NCBI RefSeq assembly: GCF_900637665.1
Contig: NZ_LR134386.1
Span: 3,712,501 to 3,776,500 of the forward strand
Reading direction: 5' to 3'
Length of the DNA: 64,000 nt
Source of the DNA: Chryseobacterium nakagawai
GTDB lineage: Bacteria > Bacteroidota > Bacteroidia > Flavobacteriales > Weeksellaceae
The position numbers and the translations under genes were made by a program. Numbering within the stretch: the first letter of the stretch is position 1; each line of letters begins with the position of its first letter. Shown here one piece after another: positions 7,708 to 18,206 of this stretch. Below the pieces are notes generated by a model. That model was not told the origin of the DNA. It saw only the letters and a list, made by a program, of their open reading frames with translations, and searched no databases.

Positions 7708-8181
7708 CTATTCACTTTTATCACAGTCGCTCTCCACAAAAATCTGAGTTCTATTAAAATCTGGAATGAATTTTTTATCTACGAAATAGAGTGCTCTTTC
7801 ATCAATTGTTGATTGTCTGCCTTTCTTTAAATTAGATATATCTTGATTTGTCTTCTCAAAAAAAGAATCGAAAAAATTAATAATCTGCTTATCTTTTTCT
7901 TCACCCAAGTCAAAGATTATTAAAGAGCCTTTATAGTTATAAGTCTTAATCCTGTTAGAGAGATTATCATTATAATTCATTTTTGCAAAGCCGAACAGAT
8001 ATTGATTGTTACATTTTTTAATTAAGCTTATTTCAAAAAAAGCAAACTCCTTTTCAGCAATTATTTTTTCTATGTAATTATAAAAATCCTTCTTTTGGTG
8101 AGTCTGAGCAGAGCAACCAAAATTCAATAAAAGAATGCATAATAAGAGAACTATTTTAATTTTTTTTAAATTTTCCTTCAT
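7708..8181 (-). CDS. lipoprotein, putative immunity to full-length RHS toxin
   Basis: This 157-residue protein has a lipoprotein signal ([17 protein letters not shown]; lipobox NFGC). The mature part is charged and includes [20 protein letters not shown] and a C-terminal ESDCDKSE, giving two cysteines outside the lipobox. No family recognised. Its ATG at 8181 lies inside the 3' end of the RHS toxin gene (26-base overlap), which indicates coupled translation and a cognate pair. It is the last gene of the operon that starts at about 16.6 kb. Role inferred from position. Confidence 0.6.
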   Translation of the reverse strand: MKENLKKIKIVLLLCILLLNFGCSAQTHQKKDFYNYIEKIIAEKEFAFFEISLIKKCNNQYLFGFAKMNYNDNLSNRIKTYNYKGSLIIFDLGEEKDKQIINFFDSFFEKTNQDISNLKKGRQSTIDERALYFVDKKFIPDFNRTQIFVESDCDKSE

Positions 8182-11100
8182 AAGCTTTAATTATTTGAGA
8201 GCTATTATATATAATGGTTGTATTGTGTGCCGGAGCGTAAATAAAATTCACTGCATTAGGCATAGTTTCTGCAGACACTCTATCTCCACGATTAGTTTTA
8301 CTCATTATCTTAGAGGTAAAGCCATTTTCTTTTAGTGGAAATTTTGACATTCGAAACCCACTAGGATTTAATGGGCCTGAAATTTGTTCGGGATTCCATG
8401 TCCCAGGATGCAAATGTCCTTGTAATTTAACATTACTTCCATCATAAACGGGACTTGTAAACGTTTCCTGATTAGATGTATATACAACAGTATTATCTTT
8501 ACCATTTACTTCAGCTGTCTGTATTCCAAATTCTACATTTACTTCTCCCGATTTCATCCAATCTCCTACTTGATTAAGATAATCCATACCTTTTGTTTCA
8601 TCTCCTTTAAAGTCCAAATATGTCTCTCCAGTTGTTGAATATTGATGAGTATTCTCTTTGATAAAGCCTTTTTCACCAACTTCAAATCCACCATCATTTT
8701 CAGTCTTTAGATTTCCACTACTATCAAAATTCTTTTCAGTATAAATCACATCCGTTTTAGATTCAGCCATCCATGTAAGATTGCCACTTTTATCCATTTT
8801 GTATATATCCGTTGCTTGTCTTCCATCCGGATCAATAAATCTCATAGGATTGTTAAAAGCATATGTATAAGGCGACCATCTCCTTGAAGTTTCAGCCAGC
8901 GGATCAATCACACCCCATCTACCGATATCGGGCATATACATCCTAGCGCCATAATCATACATACCCGTTTCTTGCAACTCCTTACCATTGTACTTATAAT
9001 TCAAATATCCACCTATTAGACCCTTATTTCCGCCTACATGGTTTAATCCAAAAGGGTAATAGTTGTTTATATCTGTTATTTCCAGAACGCCTGCGCTGTT
9101 TTTTGCAAAACTTACCCTTGCATTGCCTAAATGATCTTTATATTGGTAAATATAACGGTTTTCTGTGAAACTGTAAAAACCTTCTGTTGTAGGCACAAAG
9201 TCTAATCGCCACTTCGGTTTAGAAGGAAATATAGGCCCCATACTCTTACCATAAGCTTGTTCCTCATAAGCAAAACTTGTTTTATCTAGTGATAAAGGTC
9301 CTCCTATTGATCCATTATCATAGTAGGTATACTGAAACCCATCTAGATAATCGGTCGTAGTGGTGTTTCCTATGTCTCCCTGCATTGCATTATAATTAAT
9401 TTTTCTAAGCTTTGTTCCATCTGCACGATACAGATGGTTTATAGCAGTATTAAAAATACGCCCCATAACTTTTTGACTTATTGAAATCTGATTAGGCAAA
9501 TTAAGATAATTATAGACAATGGAATTGATGTTTTTATCTTTCATCGTAATCATATTCCCATTTACATCATACTCCATCAAATTACCTCCTCCTTCATAAC
9601 CTGCTTCATTCTGCGTAGCATCTGTTACAGTCTGTAGCCTATTCCCTTGATAGATATAGGTAAGGTTGTCTACAAGTAAAGCCATATTCGAACTACTTTT
9701 ACCTGTTCTCCAAAGACGGGTAATATTGCCATTCAGATCATAATTGATCTCTTCATTAAAGAAGGATTTATCAGGTGCTGTTGTATACGGCTCTCTATAA
9801 ATTGCCTGATTTAGTCGGTTTAACTTATCATACACATAATGATATACTTTATAGGTGTCATCATCTGGTGTTTTCCAATGGGCTTCTGCAATATTCCCTC
9901 CATATTGAGCCGTGGAAGTTGTAGGAATAGATGGATCCTGATATTTTATTTCATAGCCAAACAATTTTCCATTTAGATTCAAAGGATCATTGATCTTAGT
10001 CATCCAACCACGGATATTGTACTTATAATCTATCTGCTGAAGCGCGGATCCTGTAGCAATGCCACCCACTTTTTTAGATTCCAGCTGCGAAAGTTCATTA
10101 TACGTATTCTGGGTAAGGATTTCCACAGGATTAGCATCTACCTGATGCTTATGTACCAAAAGTCTGTTCTGGTGGTCATAGTCAAAGGTTTCTGTAATCA
10201 CTCTTTCTGGGTCTGTTTCCAGTCTCTTATGTTTGGTGATCACCGTTTGAGCTACTCCTGCAAAATCCAGCTTGGATTCTGTTTTAGTATAGCCTCCCAA
10301 ATGATTAATGGAATGGGTTCCTATCACTCGTCCTTTGGTGTCATAATACGTATAATTCTTGGTCCAGTTGTCATCTTCAACATTCTTAACAAAACTCATC
10401 ACAGGAAGTCCCTTGGTGCTTTTTCCTTCGGAGGAGACTGTTTCTTTTAAAGTAGATTCTCCCTGAATGGTAATGGGGAAAGTTGGATTAAAACCATAAG
10501 CAGGATAAGAATCATAATAATTGACACTTAAAAGCTTAAAGTTAGTTGCAGGATAAGCTTGATTACTTGTATAAAAGACATCCATTCCACTATTACTCCA
10601 ACTGTTAACAGATCTGACTTCGTTATTGGAACCATGTCCTTCTATTGCAGCCACCTGTTGAATTCTGCCTGGCTGGCTGTCTAATATTCCCGTATAAATT
10701 GGTCTTGAAAACTGGTCATATTTTGTAAACAGCCATTTATCTTGAGACCTTAAATTGGCATCCTGACTAAGAACTAGCCTATCCTGTTTATCATACACCA
10801 TATACTCCCAGCCCTTTCCGGGAAGTTTCTTTTCTACCAGTCTTCCTCTTCCGTCATAACGGTACTGATAGCAGAGATCATTGAGCAGAGCTTCACTAAT
10901 AGGTTTTTGAACCGCATTGGGAGGAATTACAAAGGCCAGCTGATCGTATTCGTTATACACATAGTAAGTATCTGCCTGCTCGGCGGAGCCCATCAGCTTT
11001 CTTACCAGCAAGGTTTGCCCTTTCCCATTTTTGAACTCCACCGTTGGGTTTCCATCTTCATCTGTCACTGTATTTTTATACAAGGTACCAGGTGCATATA

Positions 11101-11653
11101 AAACTGCCGGAGATAAACTTATCCCACTTTTAGTGGCCCCGTTTTCCCAGGTGGTGGTGGTAATATGCTGGTACACTTCATTGCCTATATTGGTTTCATA
11201 CCCAAACTTCACAGGCTTTGTACTCCAGTCATTCCCCACCTGGATCTGCTGCTGAAGCCTGTTCAAAGGAGAGTTTTCCAATATTTTCTCAGAAAAGATC
11301 TTTTCTGAGCCATAAAGAGAACTGCTGGCATTGGCTAAAGGATTGGGAATAATCCCCCCATTCAAAGTTCCTGATTGAGGTACAGGAAGATAGTCTTTCA
11401 CCTGTCTTCCGAACTGGTCATATTCAATGTGAGTAACCACGTCCTTTCCCAAGGGAGAGGCTTTTACATTCACTACCTGTTTAGGTCTTCCCAGACCATC
11501 AAAATACTGGACGGTTTCTGAGGTTTTTGAAGGGGCCGTTCCATTATAATCAAGATAGGTCCTGGATTGGATATAGTTTTCTCCCGGGGTAAGCTGGGCA
11601 TGAACTGAATAGCTTATCAACAGCATGCCTATGGGAATTATAAGTTTTTTCAT
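8156..11653 (-). CDS. full-length DUF6443/RHS-repeat polymorphic toxin
   Basis: This 1165-residue protein has a Sec signal ([20 protein letters not shown]), a DUF6443-like N-terminal domain (about 25-170; [31 protein letters not shown]), many YD/RHS repeats (about 170-830), the RHS-associated core (about 831-941, [16 protein letters not shown] to DPDGR) and a unique C-terminal tip of about 220 residues. RHS shells of this kind enclose and release the C-terminal toxin. The tip contains GHLHPG near residue 1076 and NRGD about 50 residues later, which recalls JAMM/JAB metal sites (HxH..SxxD) but is not a full match. It is four bases downstream of the RHS-partner gene and overlaps the immunity gene. 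It is the only complete RHS gene here, probably the expressed copy. Confidence 0.8.
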   Translation of the reverse strand: MKKLIIPIGMLLISYSVHAQLTPGENYIQSRTYLDYNGTAPSKTSETVQYFDGLGRPKQVVNVKASPLGKDVVTHIEYDQFGRQVKDYLPVPQSGTLNGGIIPNPLANASSSLYGSEKIFSEKILENSPLNRLQQQIQVGNDWSTKPVKFGYETNIGNEVYQHITTTTWENGATKSGISLSPAVLYAPGTLYKNTVTDEDGNPTVEFKNGKGQTLLVRKLMGSAEQADTYYVYNEYDQLAFVIPPNAVQKPISEALLNDLCYQYRYDGRGRLVEKKLPGKGWEYMVYDKQDRLVLSQDANLRSQDKWLFTKYDQFSRPIYTGILDSQPGRIQQVAAIEGHGSNNEVRSVNSWSNSGMDVFYTSNQAYPATNFKLLSVNYYDSYPAYGFNPTFPITIQGESTLKETVSSEGKSTKGLPVMSFVKNVEDDNWTKNYTYYDTKGRVIGTHSINHLGGYTKTESKLDFAGVAQTVITKHKRLETDPERVITETFDYDHQNRLLVHKHQVDANPVEILTQNTYNELSQLESKKVGGIATGSALQQIDYKYNIRGWMTKINDPLNLNGKLFGYEIKYQDPSIPTTSTAQYGGNIAEAHWKTPDDDTYKVYHYVYDKLNRLNQAIYREPYTTAPDKSFFNEEINYDLNGNITRLWRTGKSSSNMALLVDNLTYIYQGNRLQTVTDATQNEAGYEGGGNLMEYDVNGNMITMKDKNINSIVYNYLNLPNQISISQKVMGRIFNTAINHLYRADGTKLRKINYNAMQGDIGNTTTTDYLDGFQYTYYDNGSIGGPLSLDKTSFAYEEQAYGKSMGPIFPSKPKWRLDFVPTTEGFYSFTENRYIYQYKDHLGNARVSFAKNSAGVLEITDINNYYPFGLNHVGGNKGLIGGYLNYKYNGKELQETGMYDYGARMYMPDIGRWGVIDPLAETSRRWSPYTYAFNNPMRFIDPDGRQATDIYKMDKSGNLTWMAESKTDVIYTEKNFDSSGNLKTENDGGFEVGEKGFIKENTHQYSTTGETYLDFKGDETKGMDYLNQVGDWMKSGEVNVEFGIQTAEVNGKDNTVVYTSNQETFTSPVYDGSNVKLQGHLHPGTWNPEQISGPLNPSGFRMSKFPLKENGFTSKIMSKTNRGDRVSAETMPNAVNFIYAPAHNTTIIYNSSQIIKAYEGKFKKN

Positions 11654-11657
11654 CTTC

Positions 11658-14600
11658 TTAGTTTTTGTAATGGTAATTGAATTCTTTTAATAGTTTTCCG
11701 GTATTATTATGTTCTCTGACTTCTTTAAGCCTGCCGGCAGCATCATAAAGGTAAACTTCACGGATTCCGGAGGGAGGGGTAATACTTCTTACTCCTATTA
11801 ATGGATCATAACTGTAGGTTGTGATCTGGTAACCGGATAAATTATTCCTAAAGTCCTTAAAGGCATTGTGCAGATTGGTTTCATCATTATTTCTTTCAGC
11901 AGCGGCATCCAGATTAGAAGCATTCACTATACTATCTATAAAAGGTTGCCCAATTCCTTCCAGTTTTGCATTTTCAATCTTGGCAATAGGCTGAGTTTGG
12001 TTGTACCCCCAGATAATGACTGTTGACACTCCCGCTCTGTTAGTATACTGCACAATATTCCCTTTGGAATCATACTTATCATAACTCAATTCTGTTGATC
12101 CCTGATTAGGATTTTGGAGATCATAAGACAATACTGAGGTTGGGAGTACCAAAAATCCTGTTTGAGAAATTGGAAGGCTCGTAGGGAAAATTGTTTTGCT
12201 TTTTGATACTATATTGCTAACTCCATTAGCGGTTTTGGTGGTCGCTGTTTCTAAGGGAATAGCAATCATATTTCTATCAATTAACAGCTGATTTCCGGCT
12301 TGGTGAGCATATTGATATTCTGTTTTTATATTCTCCCCGGATGGTAAAATATTTTCAGTACTTTTCACATTGAAAGGTTTGTTAACATCAGTATCCCAAT
12401 AGGCATTTAATGTCTTTGTTAGAATAGATTTATTTCCAAAAAACTCCTTTGTTGTGGTTTCCACATGTTCTATTTTTGCAGATTCAATCATGTACATTTT
12501 TTGTTCCACAGCATAGATCTCCACTGGAACATCCATCACAATGGCTGTTCCTTTTGCAATATCGAAATCTGTAGAAAAGGCAGCTATTTTAGGAACATTG
12601 GTGGTAAATTCTGACAAACTGTTTTTTAAGGTATTTAGCTGATATGTGTTTTTGATTACTTTTAAGGTATCGTTGGCTTTATTCAGATAAATTTCTCTCT
12701 TTAACCTCCCGCCTTTCCATTTATTGTATACATAATTTGAACTGCTGGAAATTTCATATTCTCTTATAATTTTTCCTTTATCTGTAATTTCTACTACAGA
12801 AGGATAATTAATGACATCCGAACTTCCATAGCTGGTGTTCCCCTGACTGGAATTGTGAAGACGGTAATATTTTTCAAAAGCATATCCAATCTCTGTGCCT
12901 CCAGAATATTCTTTGATTTGTCTTTTAATAAAAGATGAAAAATTATATTTTTGTTTCAACTGAAAATCAGGAATAAAAACTCCATTGCTATATTTTCCGT
13001 AGGCATACTCATAAACGTTTGAAACATTATTCGCATCAATATCTTCTATTTTACGAATGCGAGGGGATCCATATTTTTTCGTTTTATCTGTATAAATAGG
13101 ATAAGAATATCTAATCTTCCCATAAATACTGCAATTACACTTTCCTATTTTAAACAGATTCAACATCAGATCCTGCCCAACAGGGATTTCCCAGTCAATA
13201 GTGCCTGGTCTATATTGGGAAAAAGTTTTACTTCCAGTTTGTGCAAACCCCCAACAGGCAGTTTCTGCTATCGTCTCCGGACTCCCCGGAGGATTTTTTG
13301 CATTCTCACAAGAGTTCCAAAAATCTATTTGAAGTTTTCTGGGAGTGGCATTAATTCCAAGGTTTATTATTTGCTGTATATGTGCCGATGTAACAGGGAA
13401 TGTTTTGGTGTCATCAAACCCATCTTCTTCACGTCTTGTTTTAAGTTCCCCTATACCTAAATATCCATCGGCATCTCCTATAGATTCCTTTACTGTGTTG
13501 TAAGGAAGTTCATAATAAAAATTTTTCTTGGCTCCTGTAGGGTATTTTATAGATGTCAGCGTCCCTAAAACAGCATACTCTTCATTAGATTCTCTGTTTC
13601 TTGTAGAAATAGCGCCCATTTCTGCTAAAGGAACATCATAATCGTAAACTTTATTGGGGATATTGGGTACTTCTCCATTATAGATGCTGTTGATGTATCC
13701 CCAGTAATCATCATTACTACTGCTGCGTTTAGGAAGCTTATACTTCTCATTGTACTCAAATGAATATTCCGTGTTTTGCAAATTATCACGAACACCCAGA
13801 AGTTTAAGCCTGTAATCTTCATACGTTTTATTCGCATTATCCGTTTCAAAATAACTATAATTAAGACTAATATCTTTTACAATAACCCCAGCTTTATTGG
13901 TTACTATAATTCTACGAAGTGCAACTCCCAAACCGCCGCTCAGATCCTTTCTGTATGAGGAACCATCTGAAAATGCAGCATTAGTATCATTGGAATACAA
14001 AAAGTTAATTTCCCCATTATCAAAACTTATTTTACTGATCAGAGATTCTGAAAAAGAAGTAGAGGCTTCTGTTTTTTCATATCTGGGAAGACGAGTCAGA
14101 TCCTGAAAATTTCCACCTGGTTTGGATGATATTTTAAAATTAGCAACCTGGTTGATATTTCTTTCCGTATAACTATTATTCTTATTATAAGAAAACAGAA
14201 TAGATTTGCTATTAACTTTAAGTTCATCAAGATTGTATAATGTCTTATGTGCCACTGTAGGACCTCCCATACCTTCAGGCATAACCAAATTTCTTGGAGA
14301 CATCCAGTATTCAATACCCTGCGTATCTTTTATATAAAATTTACCATCATTTCTTGTGATCACAACATCATCATTGGGAATTAAAAAAGTCTGATTATTC
14401 TCTTTCAACAGAAAAGAACCTGATGCAGTAGGCAGGTTGTAATCAAAAATATCTTTTTGGGTATCGTAAGTACCACCGTATATACTTTCAAGATCAGCCC
14501 GTATCTGATTGTTCATATATGACTCTGTAATAGTTCCACTATACGCTCCATATTCGGCTATATTTTTCTTGAAAAACGGAACATCCAGATCATCGAGACC

Positions 14601-14924
14601 TACTACATTATGAGAAATCGTTCCAGGAATACTCAACGACCAGCCTAACCCTACCGTAGTCGCTACCTCGTTTAATTTGATTCCTCCTGTATTATACGCA
14701 AGAGAAATAGGAATGCTAATTCCGTTAACGTTTATTGTATAAATTGGGATATTAATATTGGCTTTTCCTCTGAAGTAATCCATAGGTATAGCCTCCACTT
14801 TGGAAAGACTGTAAGACTCTGCGCTGGCTGGTAAAGGGACAACCTGTTTGGTTTGTTCGTCACCAATAAGCTGCGCTTTACCAAGCGTTCCAATTAGTAA
14901 TAATAATAGTATTATTTTTTTCAT
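11658..14924 (-). CDS. large secreted RHS-partner protein with C-terminal YD repeats
   Basis: This 1088-residue protein has a Sec signal ([18 protein letters not shown]). The N-terminal part ([37 protein letters not shown]) resembles the beta-rich starts of bacterial RHS/SpvB-like shell proteins. The C-terminus has recognisable RHS/YD units ([32 protein letters not shown]). It contains a cysteine cluster in the middle ([21 protein letters not shown], then GKCNCSIYG). It lies 13 bases after the T9SS protein gene and four before the DUF6443/RHS gene, so the three are one operon. Such a pair often precedes DUF6443 toxins in Flavobacteriia, from general knowledge. Exact role unknown; it may form part of the toxin shell or its surface anchor. 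Confidence 0.65.
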   Translation of the reverse strand: MKKIILLLLLIGTLGKAQLIGDEQTKQVVPLPASAESYSLSKVEAIPMDYFRGKANINIPIYTINVNGISIPISLAYNTGGIKLNEVATTVGLGWSLSIPGTISHNVVGLDDLDVPFFKKNIAEYGAYSGTITESYMNNQIRADLESIYGGTYDTQKDIFDYNLPTASGSFLLKENNQTFLIPNDDVVITRNDGKFYIKDTQGIEYWMSPRNLVMPEGMGGPTVAHKTLYNLDELKVNSKSILFSYNKNNSYTERNINQVANFKISSKPGGNFQDLTRLPRYEKTEASTSFSESLISKISFDNGEINFLYSNDTNAAFSDGSSYRKDLSGGLGVALRRIIVTNKAGVIVKDISLNYSYFETDNANKTYEDYRLKLLGVRDNLQNTEYSFEYNEKYKLPKRSSSNDDYWGYINSIYNGEVPNIPNKVYDYDVPLAEMGAISTRNRESNEEYAVLGTLTSIKYPTGAKKNFYYELPYNTVKESIGDADGYLGIGELKTRREEDGFDDTKTFPVTSAHIQQIINLGINATPRKLQIDFWNSCENAKNPPGSPETIAETACWGFAQTGSKTFSQYRPGTIDWEIPVGQDLMLNLFKIGKCNCSIYGKIRYSYPIYTDKTKKYGSPRIRKIEDIDANNVSNVYEYAYGKYSNGVFIPDFQLKQKYNFSSFIKRQIKEYSGGTEIGYAFEKYYRLHNSSQGNTSYGSSDVINYPSVVEITDKGKIIREYEISSSSNYVYNKWKGGRLKREIYLNKANDTLKVIKNTYQLNTLKNSLSEFTTNVPKIAAFSTDFDIAKGTAIVMDVPVEIYAVEQKMYMIESAKIEHVETTTKEFFGNKSILTKTLNAYWDTDVNKPFNVKSTENILPSGENIKTEYQYAHQAGNQLLIDRNMIAIPLETATTKTANGVSNIVSKSKTIFPTSLPISQTGFLVLPTSVLSYDLQNPNQGSTELSYDKYDSKGNIVQYTNRAGVSTVIIWGYNQTQPIAKIENAKLEGIGQPFIDSIVNASNLDAAAERNNDETNLHNAFKDFRNNLSGYQITTYSYDPLIGVRSITPPSGIREVYLYDAAGRLKEVREHNNTGKLLKEFNYHYKN

Positions 14925-14937
14925 GATTAATGTTTTT

Positions 14938-16569
14938 TTACTTTTTAATCAGCTTTGCATTCGCTGTTTTATTATTATCAGTTTTTATAGTTACCAGATA
15001 AGCGCCTTGTATCAAAGCCTGGGTATTGATCTTAGTCACTCTGTTCTTGGTTTTGAAATTCTGAAGCTGTCTTCCACTCATATCATACAGCATAATATCA
15101 GCTTCTTTAAAATCAAAGCCGATTTCTACATAGGCATAATCGGACACCGGGTTCGGGTAGATCTTCATTTCATATTTGGCAATCAGATCACTTACCTGCT
15201 TGTCGCCAAGCTTCACGATTTTCCAGTTTTCTTTCCCCAATTCTTTAGCACTGGTTCCCGCTAGCACAATAGAACCATCTCTATTCAGCTTTAAATCTGA
15301 AAGTCTTTCCTCTTTTTGTCGGGATTCTCCTGTTATATGTTTTCTCCACTGTTCATTTCCATTTCCATCCAGGTACAGCATCCAGAAGGTCTCATCATCT
15401 TTTTCTATTCTTCCCTCGGCCTGGGTATAGCCGCCTAATAAGATTCCTTTAGTGATGTCTTGATTCTTGGCTCTTGTCTCTTGACTCTGGATCACACTCA
15501 TTCCCATCAGAATATCACGATTTTTGAAATTGTAGGACTTTTGCCACTGCTCCTCGCCTCTTTCATTAAGGGCAATCAACCAAAGGTCTGTTCCTTCTTG
15601 GGTGCCTACTGTTTTGTTTCCTGATCGTTCGGATCTTGATTCACCGCCAATAACATAACCGCTTGATGTTAAGGCCAAGGTTCTCACATGGTCGTCTCCC
15701 TTACCTCCAAAGTTCTTTTCCCACTCTACTTTTCCATTTTTATCCAGTTTGACAATCCAGTAATCCCCTTCACCGAAGTTGCTGCTGGCTTTTGGCATCT
15801 GGCTTATGGCTGTTGAACTCACTAATCTTTCATCGGAAGATTTTACTTCAGTATTTCTTATCCCAGAATCCTTAACCTCGGAACTTCTTGAATAAATACC
15901 CAATAATGCTCCGCCGTCTTTGGTGGGAATCATTTTTTCCACTTCGTCTAAACCTTTTCCACCTAATATCAATTGGGAGAGTTCTTTACCGTCTTTGTCG
16001 AGTCTGGTTATCCAAACATCTTTTGAACCATAGCCCTTTGATGAGTTTTGAACATTGCCGGCTACGAAAAAGCCCAAGTCTGTCGTTTGAATAACAGATT
16101 TGGCTTCCTCATCAGAAGAAGTTCCCAATGTTTTCTGCCATAATTCATCACCGAATTCATTGATTCTGATGAGCCAGATATCGGAACCGCCTTTGGAATC
16201 GCCTTTCTTATCGAGTCCTTTTCCTGAATACGAAGTTCCGGCTAAAAGGAATCCGCCATCCTGAGTACTTACCGTTGCAGATAAATAGTCATGATTTTGT
16301 CCTGAAAAATACTTTTCCCAAGTTTCTTCACCCTGTTGATTCAATTTTATCAAATGGAAATCATAGCCGTTGTTCTGTTTATTGCCTTGTTGGAGTTTGT
16401 CGCTCTGTATAGAGCTTCCTGTAATAAGATACTGCTGATCAATGGTCGTAGTCACCTGACTTAGAAAATCTTGGGTAGTGGATTGGATGTCTTTCTGCCA
16501 GAGTACTTCCTGAGCAGACATACCCAGAACCGTGCATACAGTACATGCACCGAGATAAATTTTTTTCAT
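14938..16569 (-). CDS. T9SS type A sorting domain protein with beta-propeller-like repeats
   Basis: The start at 16569 gives a proper signal peptide (MKKIYLGACTVCTVLGMSAQ); the frame is open for 32 more codons upstream, but those overlap the promoter. The 543-residue product has about six repeats built on DxWLIRINEFGDELWQKTLG and GGFLLAGTS, typical of secreted propeller proteins. It ends in a type A T9SS C-terminal domain (KIYPNPVSDYAYVEI, LYDMSGRQLQNF, GAYLVTIKT, KLIKK), which directs export across the outer membrane and cell-surface attachment. First gene of the RHS toxin operon. Its link to the toxin is by co-transcription only; it may act in adhesion or display. Confidence 0.8.
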   Translation of the reverse strand: MKKIYLGACTVCTVLGMSAQEVLWQKDIQSTTQDFLSQVTTTIDQQYLITGSSIQSDKLQQGNKQNNGYDFHLIKLNQQGEETWEKYFSGQNHDYLSATVSTQDGGFLLAGTSYSGKGLDKKGDSKGGSDIWLIRINEFGDELWQKTLGTSSDEEAKSVIQTTDLGFFVAGNVQNSSKGYGSKDVWITRLDKDGKELSQLILGGKGLDEVEKMIPTKDGGALLGIYSRSSEVKDSGIRNTEVKSSDERLVSSTAISQMPKASSNFGEGDYWIVKLDKNGKVEWEKNFGGKGDDHVRTLALTSSGYVIGGESRSERSGNKTVGTQEGTDLWLIALNERGEEQWQKSYNFKNRDILMGMSVIQSQETRAKNQDITKGILLGGYTQAEGRIEKDDETFWMLYLDGNGNEQWRKHITGESRQKEERLSDLKLNRDGSIVLAGTSAKELGKENWKIVKLGDKQVSDLIAKYEMKIYPNPVSDYAYVEIGFDFKEADIMLYDMSGRQLQNFKTKNRVTKINTQALIQGAYLVTIKTDNNKTANAKLIKK

Positions 16570-16614
16570 TCCCGTGTTGTTTTTGAGTTTAATGATTAGG
16601 TTTTTAAATTCGAA

Positions 16615-16643
16615 CAAATTTAACTTTTTTTTGTTAATACAAA
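16615..16643 (-). promoter_or_regulatory. Bacteroidota-type promoter of RHS operon
   Basis: On the minus strand TTTG (16643-16640), a 17-base spacer and TAAATTTG (16622-16615) match the Bacteroidota sigma-A form TTTG-N-TAnnTTTG. The -7 box ends 45 bases before the ATG at 16569, which favours that start over the longer open frame. The rest of the space up to 16,900 shows nothing I can call. Confidence 0.6.
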
Positions 16644-16905
16644 TCATATCCATGTGAGTTAACACGAAATATTTGTAATGAATTACCGAATTTCATTACA
16701 CTTTAATGATCTTATCCAAAACTATCACAGCACAACGACAGAGCACGTCGTATTATTTTAAAACTATTTTTAGCTTAGGAGAGCTTAATGAAAATGCAGG
16801 AGGAAAGGTCTTTCCAGGTGACAAAAAATGAATTTCAGAAACAAAAGTTATGATGTAAAAAGCCCTCTATTGATAAAGTAACGCTGATTTGAGCCTTAGC
16901 AACAA

Positions 16906-16936
16906 CATCATTCATCATTCATCATTCATTACTCAT
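16906..16936. repeat. short tandem repeat (CATCATT)n
   Basis: About four units of a 7-base CATCATT/CATTCAT motif in direct succession (CATCATTCATCATTCATC and on), directly before the candidate structured RNA. Simple-sequence tract in an intergenic region. Confidence 0.6.
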
Positions 16937-16937
16937 A

Positions 16938-17050
16938 AAATAGCCCCGATAGTAACGGTTACCCCGCAACACAGGTTAGAAAGCCGGGGGATTGAGCATT
17001 GGAATGCTCTGGCGTGAGGAGTATGAGTGGATAGCGGGATCAAGCTTCTA
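16938..17050 (+). ncRNA. candidate structured RNA or intergenic repeat (flavo-1-like)
   Basis: The stretch starts ATAGCCCCGATAGTAACGG and ends GGATAGCGGGATCAAGCTTC. CCCG near the start can pair with CGGG near the end, CCCCG (16962-16966) with CGGGG, and GAGCA with TGCTC around a TTGGAA loop (16993-17009). The TAGCCC...GATAGCGGGA frame recurs between genes in Chryseobacterium and relatives as I remember it, and may correspond to the Rfam flavo-1 motif. It is G+C-rich against AT-rich surroundings and has no open frame. Orientation follows the remembered consensus. A covariance-model search would settle the identity. Confidence 0.4.
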
Positions 17051-17080
17051 AAAAATGTTTAAAACTGCATATATTCATAA

Positions 17081-17108
17081 AAAAAGCCACCCTTTCGAGT
17101 GACTTACT
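17081..17108 (-). terminator. hairpin terminator
   Basis: GTCACTCGAAAGGGTGGC followed by TTTTTTT on the minus strand, 20 bases past the stop of the 137-residue gene. A near-identical terminator follows the paralogous gene at 17677-17703. Confidence 0.7.
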
Positions 17109-17129
17109 TTTACTTTGAAAAACTTGATC

Positions 17130-17543
17130 TTATTGATAAATTACTACATCATCTTTTTTAATTTGGTAGCCCGTCTTTTTGTAGGGAACCAGCACATAAG
17201 TTTCTTTAATATGGCTGCCGCTTTTCCATATTTTAGCTTTTCCTTCTTTTTCAAGAATAATACTTTTTGCTGCTCCTTCAGAAATAAAAACTTCTGCACG
17301 CTTCATATCTTTACTAAAAATAACGGCCGTCATGGTAGTTGAACTCTTATCTGAGCCTACTTCCTTTAATTTGATTTTCTGCTCGAAAACCCGCACACAA
17401 TTATTTCTGATTTGCGAATAGGTATACCCTGCAGAACCTATACAACCGTGAACATCTCTATCACCTCCCAAAGCCGGAGTTTTTTGTTGGGCAAAAACTA
17501 AAGAGCCTAGGAACATCATGCTAAATAAAATTGGTTTTTTCAT
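17130..17543 (-). CDS. small secreted protein, paralogue 1
   Basis: This 137-residue protein has a Sec signal (MKKPILFSMMFLGSLVFAQ) and a mature domain beginning ALGGDRDVHGCIGSAGYTYS and containing a second cysteine (NNCVRVFEQKIKL), followed by a strand-rich region ending GYQIKKDDVVIYQ. About 60% identical by eye to the next gene upstream. No family recognised; the paired cysteines may form a disulfide. It has its own promoter (17590-17620) and terminator, so it is a separate unit. The conserved GxxDxHGC.GSAGYTYS block suggests a defined fold, perhaps a binding or inhibitor domain, but I cannot assign a function. Confidence 0.65.
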   Translation of the reverse strand: MKKPILFSMMFLGSLVFAQQKTPALGGDRDVHGCIGSAGYTYSQIRNNCVRVFEQKIKLKEVGSDKSSTTMTAVIFSKDMKRAEVFISEGAAKSIILEKEGKAKIWKSGSHIKETYVLVPYKKTGYQIKKDDVVIYQ

Positions 17544-17589
17544 ATTTAAATTATTAATGTTTTCTGTTTGGTAAAAAGTCTTTCGGAAA

Positions 17590-17620
17590 TAAAGATATTA
17601 AATTCATTCTTAGTTACAAA
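17590..17620 (-). promoter_or_regulatory. promoter of small secreted paralogue 1
   Basis: Minus strand TTTG (17620-17617), a 19-base spacer and TATCTTTA (17597-17590), one base off the TAnnTTTG consensus. It lies 46 bases before the ATG at 17543. Confidence 0.5.
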
Positions 17621-17676
17621 AACATTCTTTTTGAGCAATTTATAAAGTCTATTTATTCCGGAAGCCATCTGCACAC

Positions 17677-17703
17677 AAAAAAAGCCACCCTTCCGGGTGA
17701 CTT
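17677..17703 (-). terminator. hairpin terminator
   Basis: Perfect 7-bp stem GTCACCC/GGGTGGC (17695-17701 and 17684-17690) with a short loop, then TTTTTTT on the minus strand. It ends the 130-residue gene at 17725. Confidence 0.75.
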
Positions 17704-17724
17704 AATTTCTTTGAAAATCTGATT

Positions 17725-18114
17725 TTATTGATAAATTACAACATTATCCTTTTTAAGCTGATAACCGCTTTTTTTGTAAGGAGTCAATACATAATCTTCA
17801 TTTTTCCACGCTTTCGCTTTTCCTGCTCTGGTAAGAATTACACTCCCTCCTTCTGCATCTTTAACAAAGACTTCAGCTTTCTTCTTGTCTTTGCTGAAAA
17901 TAACAGCGGCAATATAGTCTCCTTTTGTAGCAACTTCTTTTAGCTTTATTTTTTCTTCAAAAGTTCTGACACAGTCTTTCTTGATCTGTGAATACGTATA
18001 TCCTGCTGAACCGATACATCCATGAGCATCTTTATCGCCACCCAAAACCGGTGTTTGTTGTGCAAATACTAAAGTACCAAGGAACATTGCGCTCAATACA
18101 ACTGTTTTTTTCAT
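17725..18114 (-). CDS. small secreted protein, paralogue 2
   Basis: I place the start at 18114 because MKKTVVLSAMFLGTLVFAQ is a complete signal peptide; the frame is open for 15 more codons upstream without other support. The 129-residue product shares GGDKDAHGCIGSAGYTYS, DCVRTFEEKIKLKEV, AVIFSKDKKKAEVF and GYQLKKDNVVIYQ with paralogue 1 downstream. Tandem duplication is clear. No known family. It follows bglX by 92 bases without a clear promoter, so it may be read with the polysaccharide locus, but its shared features point to its neighbour rather than to glycan use. Confidence 0.65.
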   Translation of the reverse strand: MKKTVVLSAMFLGTLVFAQQTPVLGGDKDAHGCIGSAGYTYSQIKKDCVRTFEEKIKLKEVATKGDYIAAVIFSKDKKKAEVFVKDAEGGSVILTRAGKAKAWKNEDYVLTPYKKSGYQLKKDNVVIYQ

Positions 18115-18206
18115 ATTGTTTATATTATGATAACCAGACACGGTATTAATAAAAATCATGCCAGAAAAACATAAAACATATGGCTGTGAAAAACTTTTTC
18201 TACTTC

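Noticed and set aside
10145..10450. 101-codon plus-strand frame within the full-length RHS gene
   Set aside because: It is antisense to strongly conserved RHS repeats and has no independent support.
14848..15264. 138-codon plus-strand frame
   Set aside because: Antisense to the T9SS protein gene and the start of the RHS-partner gene; a composition shadow.
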